Shown here: positions 1 through 5,906 of the stretch, piece by piece
Layout of the letters: each line of letters starts with the position of its first letter
Numbering within the stretch: the stretch's first letter is position 1
Source: Bacteroidales bacterium
GTDB taxonomy: Bacteria > Bacteroidota > Bacteroidia > Bacteroidales > UBA3663
DNA length: 6,418 nucleotides
Assembly (NCBI GenBank): GCA_030526445.1
Contig: JAUNCV010000120.1
Location: 1-6,418, forward strand
Direction: 5' to 3'
Notes under the pieces: model-generated
Seen by the model: only the letters and a program-made list of their open reading frames with translations
Databases searched by the model: none
What the model was told of the DNA's origin: nothing
Program-made: the position numbers and the translations under genes

Positions 1-1959
1 ATTGTGTGGGTGGTTGGCATAGAGCATGAAATCAGGATAGGTACCAGTTTCGACCGATTTGCGAAGGAACTGAACCGACATCTGTGGCACCACGGTATCG
101 TCTTGATCATCGTGAATCACGAGGAGACGACCCTTGAGCTGGCCAGCATGCTCAACCATACAGTTGCGAGCATAGCCTTCAGCATTGTTCTGAGGTGTGC
201 CCATGTAGCGCTCGCCATACATCACTTCATAGCGGCTCCAGTCCATCACCGGACCACCACACACGCCAACTTTGAAGGTTTCTGGGTAGTTGATCATCAT
301 ATAGGTGGTCATAAAGCCACCATAGCTCCAGCCATAGATACCTATGCGGTCGGCATCGACCCAAGGCAAAGACTTGAGATAAGCCACTCCCTGCATCTGA
401 TCCTTACCCTCATTGTAGCCCAAGTTGTGCCAAATGGTCTGCTCGAACTCCAGACCACGGTTGCTTGAACCACGGCCATCGATAGTGAAGACCACAAAAC
501 CTTGCTGAGCCATATAGGCATCCCAACCTGGGAGACCCCACTCAAAGCCATCGGTCACCAACTGAGTGTGCGGACCATTGTAGAGATATACGATGACAGG
601 ATACTTCTTCGATGGGTCGAAGTCGAGCGGCTTCACGAGACGATAGTAGAGATCGGTCTCACCATCGGCTGCCTTGAGTGTCGAAACCTCAACCTCAGGA
701 CGTGCATACTGAGCGAAAGGATTCTCTGCTTCGAAGAGCACCTCACGCTTGCCTGTCTTAGCATCAACCTTCTGGCAGATGCGTGGTGTTGTGTGGTTGG
801 TGTAAGTGTCGTAGAACTGGGTATAATCCTTGTTGAAGATCACGGTATGGCGACCCGATTCCTGGGTAAGGCGAACCACATTGTTCTTGTTTACACGACC
901 AGCCTTCACACTCTTAGGCAATGCCACTTTATAGGCATTGTTCTCGAGTGGAGAATCTTTGGTAGCATAGAAATAGGCAGCCTTGCCCTGTGGATCGACA
1001 CCAATGAGGTGAGTCACCATCCAATCGCCCGAGGTAAGAAGCTCTCGGTCGAGAGAAACCGTATCATACGAATGGTTGCCCTTCTTGACATGCTTCTCCT
1101 TGATCTGGCAAAGCCAAAGCTGGTTATAGCCAGTAGACTCGTTCTGCATGATAAACTTATCGTTGCTTCCTGGAAGGAAGTAGAGCGGATTCTCTGGCTC
1201 AACATACTTCTCGTGCTCCTGATTATAGAGTGTATAAAGGAAATCGCCCGTCTCGGTGCTATAGACATTGAGCTCCATATAGTTCTGCAGGCGGTTGAGC
1301 TCGAAGATGAAGATCTGCTTGCCATCAGGACGCCAAGAGATGTTGGTGAGATAGTGCTCAGGGTCGTTGAGACCACGCTTAGCACCCTCGCTTTCGGCAG
1401 GCTTCTCATTGGTCTTGAGATAAAGTGTCTGCTTTGTGGCAGGATTATAGATACCCAAAGTCACCTCGTGGCTCTTGCGGCCTGCCATTGGGTAGCGCAC
1501 CCACTTCACTTCGGCCACCTGAGGGTCGGTCTGCACGAGAGGGTACTTTTCGACCATGCTCTCGTCCATGCGATAGAAGGCAAACTGGCTCTCATCGGCA
1601 CTCCAGAAGATGCCGCCCGAAATGCCAAACTCATTGCGATGCACTGATTCGCCATACACAATACCCTCCTGTTTAGGAAGCGTTTCGCTCCAAGCCTTCA
1701 GTATTTCGGCTTTCTTCGAAACGTTTTTGTTGGCATCAGCCTTTCGTGCACCAGCATTTGCCTTTTTCTCAGCCTCAACCTGAGCAGGAGTCTTATACTC
1801 CAGCTCGCCGGCATCATTCCACTTCACCTGCTGTAAGGCTTTGACAGAAACAAAGTCAGGATGACCTGGAGTCAGTTGCTCCATGGTCATCCTATTGTTT
1901 TGTGCAGATGAAATCATTGAAAGCGATGCCATTACTATAGTAAATAATGTACTACGCAT
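1..1959 (-). CDS. S9 family peptidase (DPP-IV-like prolyl oligopeptidase), 3' end cut by the window edge
   Basis: This is a secreted serine peptidase that probably removes short peptides from the N-terminus of substrates in the periplasm. The frame is open for 653 codons from ATG at 1959 to base 1. Residues 1-19 look like a signal peptide with likely cleavage after SSA and before QNN. A beta-propeller domain (DPPIV_N type) spans roughly residues 90-430, and the alpha/beta-hydrolase domain starts near 440. The nucleophile motif GWSYGG is at 543-548 (Ser545). DDQDDTVVP supplies the probable catalytic Asp620, and NHPHN at the edge supplies His652; the Asp-to-His spacing of 32 equals that of human DPP4 (D708/H740). 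About 60-90 C-terminal residues should lie outside the window. The start is 2 bases after the methyltransferase stop, so the two are probably cotranscribed and translationally coupled. The DPP-IV Glu-Glu motif is only partly present (VHRNEFG near 106-112), so strict DPP-IV specificity is not assured. The family call is firm; the substrate is not. Confidence 0.93.
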   Translation of the reverse strand, partial: MRSTLFTIVMASLSMISSAQNNRMTMEQLTPGHPDFVSVKALQQVKWNDAGELEYKTPAQVEAEKKANAGARKADANKNVSKKAEILKAWSETLPKQEGIVYGESVHRNEFGISGGIFWSADESQFAFYRMDESMVEKYPLVQTDPQVAEVKWVRYPMAGRKSHEVTLGIYNPATKQTLYLKTNEKPAESEGAKRGLNDPEHYLTNISWRPDGKQIFIFELNRLQNYMELNVYSTETGDFLYTLYNQEHEKYVEPENPLYFLPGSNDKFIMQNESTGYNQLWLCQIKEKHVKKGNHSYDTVSLDRELLTSGDWMVTHLIGVDPQGKAAYFYATKDSPLENNAYKVALPKSVKAGRVNKNNVVRLTQESGRHTVIFNKDYTQFYDTYTNHTTPRICQKVDAKTGKREVLFEAENPFAQYARPEVEVSTLKAADGETDLYYRLVKPLDFDPSKKYPVIVYLYNGPHTQLVTDGFEWGLPGWDAYMAQQGFVVFTIDGRGSSNRGLEFEQTIWHNLGYNEGKDQMQGVAYLKSLPWVDADRIGIYGWSYGGFMTTYMMINYPETFKVGVCGGPVMDWSRYEVMYGERYMGTPQNNAEGYARNCMVEHAGQLKGRLLVIHDDQDDTVVPQMSVQFLRKSVETGTYPDFMLYANHPHN

Positions 1960-1961
1960 GA

Positions 1962-3575
1962 TTATTCTTCTTTCTTAGTATAGTCGAGCACCATCTTGCT
2001 CATGTCTGTGTCTGGAGCAAACATAGGGCGATTTGGGTCGAAAACACGACGACGGGTGGTTGGCTTCTTCTCAGCCGACTTCTTGTCGCCCTTCTTGTCT
2101 GAAGCCTTTTTGTCGGCACCCTTCTTATCAAATTTCTTATCGAACTTCTTGTCCGATTTGCCCTCCTTCTTGAAGTCCTTCTTATCGGCCTTACCCTCTT
2201 TCTTGAATGGCTTCTTGTCATCTTTCTTGCCATCCTTCTTAGCACGAGGTTTACGCTCTACACGGTCGAACTTCTTCTCCTCCTTCTGGTCAGCACTCTT
2301 CTTATCGAGCTCATTGCCCTCGGCACGGAACTCATTAAACTTGCCTGCAAACATCTCATACTTGCGAAGCTGACAGGTAAGGCCACCATTGTTCATATCA
2401 ATCTTGATCGATGGCTTAAGACCAACGAAGTCGAATGGTTCGCCCTCCTTGCGCTGGCCAGTGCGTGGGTCAACATAAGAGACGGTAGCCTCATCGCTGG
2501 TGATAATCCAAGCCTCAGTGCCTGGGAAGCCCTTCTTGAGCACGCTACCCACCATGCGGTAGAATGTAGGCACATCGGTAAAGAGACGCTTGCCATAAGG
2601 TGGATTGAACACAAGCATAGGAGCAGTAGCGCCCTCGGCAAGATTCTTCATTGCAGGATGCTGCTCTGAGAGGTAATCCTCAACATCCTTTACTTCGAGC
2701 GAAATATACTTGCTGAGACCTGCTGACTTGACATTCTTCTCGGTGATCTCGAGAGCCACCTTGCTGATGTCTGAGCCATAGATATGGTGAAGGAACTCAC
2801 GCTCCTGACTGTCGTCGTCATAAAGATCCTGCCACATATCGGCATCGAAAGCAAGTTCACCTACGGTCCAGCGCTCAAAACCATAACCCTTGCGATAGAT
2901 ACCAGCAGGGGTATTGGTAGCGATGAGAGCAGCCTCAACAAGGAAGGTGCCCGAACCGCACATTGGGTCGATAAGGTCACGCTGGCCATCCCAGCCAGCC
3001 TTCAGGAGGATGCCTGCAGCCAATACCTCAGAAATTGGGGCATCGGTAAGCTGCTCCTTATATCCACGCTTGTAGAGAGGCTCGCCACTTGAGTCGAGGC
3101 TGAACTGGCAAAGCGAAGCACCATTGCTTCCCTCATCACTAATGTGGAGGTTAAGCTGCACATCGGCCGAAGCAACAGCCACCTTAGGACGCTTCATGCC
3201 CTTCTCAACGAAGAAGTCGCAAATAGCATCCTTAGCGCGATAGATAGCATAGCGAGAGTTACGGAAGTTCTCGCTGAAAATTGTATTGTCGATAGCGATA
3301 GTCTGGCCTTCAGCTACATACTGAGTCCAGTCAATCTTCTTGACCTGCTCATAAAGGTCATCTGGGTTCGAAGCCTCGAACTCCTCTATAGGCTTAAGCA
3401 CACGAAGAGCTGTACGGAGCCAGAGGTTTGACTTATAGAGCAACTGCTTGTCGCCCTGGTAGCTCACCATGCGGGTGCCGATAACGATGTCTGTACCGCC
3501 GATAGTCTCTACCTCTTTGGCCAGAATTTCCTCAAGGCCTGCCAGTGTTTTGGCTACGATAGTGAATTTATTCAT
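1962..3575 (-). CDS. THUMP-domain class I SAM-dependent rRNA methyltransferase (RlmL-like) with lysine-rich tail
   Basis: This 537-residue cytoplasmic enzyme probably transfers a methyl group from S-adenosylmethionine to the N2 of a guanine in 23S rRNA, as the RlmL half of E. coli RlmKL does at G2445. Residues 1-165 match the N-terminal ferredoxin-like and THUMP RNA-binding region. The Rossmann methyltransferase domain follows, with SAM-binding motif DPMCGSGT at 203-210 and catalytic motif NPPYGKRL at 324-331. The catalytic core ends near LTCQLRKYEMF (399-409). The RlmK half is absent. Residues 424-506 are a low-complexity lysine-rich tail, probably disordered, and a non-repetitive cap at 507-537 (starting TRRRVFDPNRP) closes the protein. 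The only start consistent with the family N-terminus MNKFTIVAKTLAGLE is ATG at 3575; no Shine-Dalgarno sequence precedes it. It sits 50 bases after cysE and 2 bases before the S9 peptidase gene. An alternative is a tRNA m2G enzyme of the same fold; the exact target base cannot be read from the sequence. Confidence 0.93.
   Translation of the reverse strand: MNKFTIVAKTLAGLEEILAKEVETIGGTDIVIGTRMVSYQGDKQLLYKSNLWLRTALRVLKPIEEFEASNPDDLYEQVKKIDWTQYVAEGQTIAIDNTIFSENFRNSRYAIYRAKDAICDFFVEKGMKRPKVAVASADVQLNLHISDEGSNGASLCQFSLDSSGEPLYKRGYKEQLTDAPISEVLAAGILLKAGWDGQRDLIDPMCGSGTFLVEAALIATNTPAGIYRKGYGFERWTVGELAFDADMWQDLYDDDSQEREFLHHIYGSDISKVALEITEKNVKSAGLSKYISLEVKDVEDYLSEQHPAMKNLAEGATAPMLVFNPPYGKRLFTDVPTFYRMVGSVLKKGFPGTEAWIITSDEATVSYVDPRTGQRKEGEPFDFVGLKPSIKIDMNNGGLTCQLRKYEMFAGKFNEFRAEGNELDKKSADQKEEKKFDRVERKPRAKKDGKKDDKKPFKKEGKADKKDFKKEGKSDKKFDKKFDKKGADKKASDKKGDKKSAEKKPTTRRRVFDPNRPMFAPDTDMSKMVLDYTKKEE
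2058..2306 (-). repeat. Lysine-rich low-complexity segment of the methyltransferase, with an 11-residue tandem repeat
   Basis: Codons 424-506 encode mostly Lys, Asp, Glu, Gly, Phe and Ala. They include two adjacent 11-residue units, FKKEGKADKKD (2175-2207) and FKKEGKSDKKF (2142-2174), followed by KFDKKFDKK and further DKK units. The two 33-base units differ at several third codon positions (for example AAG/AAA, GGC/GGT, GAC/GAT), so this is not a fresh DNA duplication. Such tails usually bind nucleic acid by charge; a role in rRNA or ribosome binding here is inference. Confidence 0.8.
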
Positions 3576-3625
3576 AAGGGGGAAGAGAGGTTTATATATA
3601 TTTGGGTTAATTATTCTTTGATCAA
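3576..3625 (-). promoter_or_regulatory. 50-base spacer between cysE and the methyltransferase gene; weak promoter candidate
   Basis: The spacer is AT-rich. Read on the minus strand it begins with the 8-base palindrome TTGATCAA right after the cysE stop, passes through an alternating TATATATAAAC stretch, and ends with the pyrimidine run CCTCTCTTCCCCCTT directly before the ATG. It has no Shine-Dalgarno sequence and no good match to the Bacteroidetes -7 element TAnnTTTG. No T-run terminator is present. An internal promoter is possible but weakly supported; simple read-through from cysE is just as likely. Confidence 0.25.
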
Positions 3626-4537
3626 TTAAATCTGGTAATCGTCAAACGTAGAGGCCACATAAACAAGGTGCTGTGGGTCTTGTTTGTAGAAAATTTTGGT
3701 ATCAGCAGGCACATTTCTGGTGATCCAGAGGTTACCGCCAATGACGGCATTATCGCCAATATTGATGCGACCGAGAATGGTTGCATTGGCATAGACCACC
3801 ACATGATTGCCCAGGATAGGATGACGTTCAATGCCCTTGACAAGTGAGCCGTCCTCCTCTTGTGGGAAATTCTTGGCACCCAGGGTAACACCTTGATAAA
3901 GGGTAACATGGTGGCCGAGAATAGCCGTTGCACCAATAACCACACCCGTGCCATGGTCAATGGCAAACGATTCGCCAATAGTGGCTCCAGGATGAATATC
4001 AATGCCGGTTTCGCTGTGTGCCAGCTCTGTAATCATGCGAGGGATGAGCGGTACCTGCAGTACTTCGAGGAGGTGTGCAATGCGATAGTTGGTAATGGCA
4101 CGCATACCTGGGTAACAGAGAATCACCTCACCCAGATTGTGAGCCGCAGGGTCATTGCGATACATAGCCACAACATCGGTGGCTAAAGTGTTACGCAATT
4201 CGGGTAAGCGGTCTACGAAGGTCTGGGCACACTGGCGAGCATGCTCGTGCAACGATTTGCGATCCTCATTTTCGGCCTGCACAAAAGTCAGACCCGCCTC
4301 AATCTGCTTAGCCAGTTTCTCATAAAGGCGCTCAACGCCCACACCCATGTGGTAGAGCAATGAACCATCTACAATGCTTTTGCCATAATAACCTGGGAAA
4401 AGCAGAGAGCGGCAGATTTCGACCACCTCTTTCAATTCCGGAACCGAGGGGAATGGAACCCCCTCGATGCCGTAATGATGTAATTCGCTTTGACTGATAT
4501 TACTCAGTTTTGCAATAGTCTCGTCGAAGTTATGCAT
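3626..4537 (-). CDS. cysE: Serine O-acetyltransferase
   Basis: This enzyme transfers acetyl from acetyl-CoA to L-serine to give O-acetylserine, the first committed step of cysteine synthesis in the cytoplasm. From ATG at 4537 it has 303 residues: a helical N-terminal domain to about 170, then a left-handed beta-helix of hexapeptide repeats. Signature stretches are ETGIDIHPGATIG and AIDHGTGVVIGATA. By alignment to E. coli CysE, the dyad Asp143/His158 corresponds to Asp180 and His195, and Asp92 to the Asp in TDVVAMYRNDP. The conserved RHP after the loop is also present. The usual AGVPARIV ending of the helix is replaced by NVPADTKIFYKQDP, and the protein ends FDDYQI. A GTG at 4546 would add three residues (giving 306), but the ATG is preferred; neither has a Shine-Dalgarno sequence. 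The gene heads the probable cysE-methyltransferase-S9 unit. The identification is firm. Confidence 0.95.
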   Translation of the reverse strand: MHNFDETIAKLSNISQSELHHYGIEGVPFPSVPELKEVVEICRSLLFPGYYGKSIVDGSLLYHMGVGVERLYEKLAKQIEAGLTFVQAENEDRKSLHEHARQCAQTFVDRLPELRNTLATDVVAMYRNDPAAHNLGEVILCYPGMRAITNYRIAHLLEVLQVPLIPRMITELAHSETGIDIHPGATIGESFAIDHGTGVVIGATAILGHHVTLYQGVTLGAKNFPQEEDGSLVKGIERHPILGNHVVVYANATILGRINIGDNAVIGGNLWITRNVPADTKIFYKQDPQHLVYVASTFDDYQI

Positions 4538-4556
4538 ATTAGTCACTTCGTTGGGT

Positions 4557-4588
4557 TAAGGTGTTAAGATGTAAAGGTGTAAAGGCGC
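4557..4588. repeat. Four degenerate tandem octamers
   Basis: On the plus strand four consecutive 8-base units read taaggtgt, taagatgt, aaaggtgt and aaaggcgc. The first three differ from one another at one or two positions and the last is more diverged. They lie just upstream of the cysE start and supply one arm of the inverted repeat. The regular period of eight in a non-coding spacer suggests a short intergenic repeat family, but I cannot count copies elsewhere in the genome. Confidence 0.7.
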
Positions 4589-4656
4589 TTCGCTTATGAA
4601 GATGTTAGCAACAACGCAAATCTTCACAAAGCAGCAGGCTGCCACCTTAACATCTT
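4566..4656. repeat. Long imperfect inverted repeat in the spacer
   Basis: The arm aagatgtaaaggtg (4566-4579) pairs with caccttaacatctt (4643-4656) at 13 of 14 positions, enclosing 63 bases that contain smaller hairpins. The second arm abuts the stop codon of the C1 gene. A transcript crossing it could fold into a long stem with a branched loop. On the plus strand the second arm runs into ttttt (4655-4659), but no plus-strand gene exists to be terminated. Possible roles are a transcript-end or RNA-stability structure for the C1 mRNA, or a dispersed intergenic element. Confidence 0.65.
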
Positions 4657-4657
4657 T

Positions 4658-5881
4658 TTAGTTGATTCCGTACTTCTTGCGAAGATCCTTTGAGATAGCG
4701 TTCTTGTTAACTACGAAGTCGATGGTCTTAGCACGAATGTACTCTGGGGTCATGTACCAGATACCATTGTACTTGCCAGTCTTGCCCCAGCTGTTCTTAA
4801 CCATATAGTACTTGTTACCCTCCTGATCCTTAGCAATGCCGAAGATGTGCATGCCATGGTCATCGCCGGTCTCGAAGTTGTCATAACCCTTCTGACGCTC
4901 CTCTGGGGTAACTACCTTCTGGGTAAGTGGCTTCTGGGTGAGCTCCTTACGCTTAGCGGTAGGATCGAGTTTCAACCAGCGAGCCTGATCAGCACCAGGA
5001 CCATCGGCAGCCTCAACATCTGGATAAACGCCAAGACCATCGCGGGTAAAGCCCTCTTCGCTCACATCGCCACCCCAACCAATGGTGTAGCCATTCTTGA
5101 TAGCATCGTCAATGACCTTCATCATATCGTCGAGCTCAAGGTTGAAGCAGGTGCCCCAGCGCCAGTTGTCCTGTACCTCAACAACAAACTGCTCGCCAAT
5201 GTTCTCGCCCATGCTGTATGGGTGATGGGTGAAGCTTGAAATCATAGCATAGTCCTTAGCATCGAGCTTGAGATACTTCACAAAGCTCTGAGGAGTATAG
5301 GTCTTGCCCTGGAAAGTGAACTCCTTTGGAGCCTTGCCAAGATAGGTCTCATGTACGGCACGAACAGCCTTCTTCCACATCCACTCGCCATCAGGAGCCA
5401 TCTGGAGCTTGCGCGACTTAGCTGCAGCAGCTACCATTGGGTCGGTCATCTTTGAGAGCTCTGAGTGGTTGCTCAAAGTGTCGCCATACATAACACCAGC
5501 AGGCATTTCAGCATCTGGCATCAAGCCATACTTCTTGATAGCCATAATCATATCCTCGAAAGAGCCGCCCTGGCTGAACGAAACATCGCCATGGGTGCGA
5601 ACTGCCTTCTCAGCACGATCCATATAGGTCTCGAGCACAACATACATCTCTGAGAGATCGACCACTGGGCCGCCCTTCTTCAAGATTTCGCTCTCGAGGA
5701 AGCTCATGCCAGAATAGCACCAGCAGGTACCAGCATTCTTCTGGTTCTTGACTGGAGTAATAGCTACTGAGTCAACGGTGGTAAACTGGAAGCCCTCAAC
5801 AGAGTCCTTCTTTGCCTCTTCCTGTGCCATGGCAGAAGTTGCCATCAATGCGGCCATGCCGCAGAGCATCAATTTCTTCAT
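4658..5881 (-). CDS. Secreted C1 family cysteine peptidase (bleomycin hydrolase/PepC-like, C1B)
   Basis: This is a papain-fold cysteine peptidase of the aminopeptidase C/bleomycin hydrolase branch, 407 residues, probably trimming peptides in the periplasm or at the cell surface. Residues 1-19 form a signal peptide (MKKL, hydrophobic core, AMA before Q20). The active site is readable: Gln47 in KNQKNAG (oxyanion hole), Cys53 in GTCWCYSG, His342 in DDHGMHIFGIA and Asn363 in VKNSWG. The mature N-terminus lies close to the active-site segment, so there is no room for a papain-type propeptide, as expected for C1B. Cytosolic PepC and bleomycin hydrolase are about 450 residues and lack a signal peptide. 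The ATG at 5881 places the signal peptide correctly and lies 25 bases after the S41 stop, suggesting one transcript. Whether it acts as an aminopeptidase or an endopeptidase cannot be told here; the C-terminus ends RKKYGIN rather than with a recognisable PepC tail. Confidence 0.9.
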   Translation of the reverse strand: MKKLMLCGMAALMATSAMAQEEAKKDSVEGFQFTTVDSVAITPVKNQKNAGTCWCYSGMSFLESEILKKGGPVVDLSEMYVVLETYMDRAEKAVRTHGDVSFSQGGSFEDMIMAIKKYGLMPDAEMPAGVMYGDTLSNHSELSKMTDPMVAAAAKSRKLQMAPDGEWMWKKAVRAVHETYLGKAPKEFTFQGKTYTPQSFVKYLKLDAKDYAMISSFTHHPYSMGENIGEQFVVEVQDNWRWGTCFNLELDDMMKVIDDAIKNGYTIGWGGDVSEEGFTRDGLGVYPDVEAADGPGADQARWLKLDPTAKRKELTQKPLTQKVVTPEERQKGYDNFETGDDHGMHIFGIAKDQEGNKYYMVKNSWGKTGKYNGIWYMTPEYIRAKTIDFVVNKNAISKDLRKKYGIN

Positions 5882-5906
5882 AATTGAGTATTATTTGATA
5901 AGATTA

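Larger units (their letters stand above)
4538..4657. promoter_or_regulatory. 120-base spacer between the C1 peptidase gene and cysE, likely transcription-unit boundary
   Basis: This is the longest non-coding gap in the window and the natural place for the end of the S41-C1 transcript and a promoter for cysE. It holds the octamer repeats and the inverted repeat listed separately. Between the arms there are smaller pairings: gaagat (4599-4604) with atcttc (4620-4625), and gcagc (4631-4635) with gctgc (4638-4642). No U-tract follows a stem on the minus strand, so a classical intrinsic terminator for the C1 gene is not shown. I could not find a convincing Bacteroidetes promoter match. Confidence 0.4.

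Noticed and set aside
502..1647. A 381-codon open frame on the plus strand opposite the S9 peptidase gene
   Set aside because: It lies wholly antisense to a clear gene with catalytic motifs, shows no recognisable domain, and is explained by the codon bias of the opposite strand.
1996..2373. A 125-codon plus-strand frame rich in Phe, Leu and Ser resembling repeated membrane segments
   Set aside because: It is the reverse complement of the lysine-rich tail of the methyltransferase; FLS repeats arise from the AAG/GAC codons read antisense.
4544..4546. GTG as the start of cysE
   Set aside because: It is possible, but an ATG three codons downstream is a more usual start and removes only MTN; no signal favours the GTG.
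4627..4653. A tiny minus-strand frame (MLRWQPAAL) after the C1 gene that might be a leader peptide for cysE
   Set aside because: It is only nine codons long, lacks cysteine or serine codons that would suit attenuation, lies inside the inverted-repeat region, and has no ribosome-binding signal.
4643..4659. Inverted-repeat arm followed by ttttt as an intrinsic terminator
   Set aside because: The T-run is on the plus strand, where there is no gene; on the transcribed strand it reads as A and precedes the stem.
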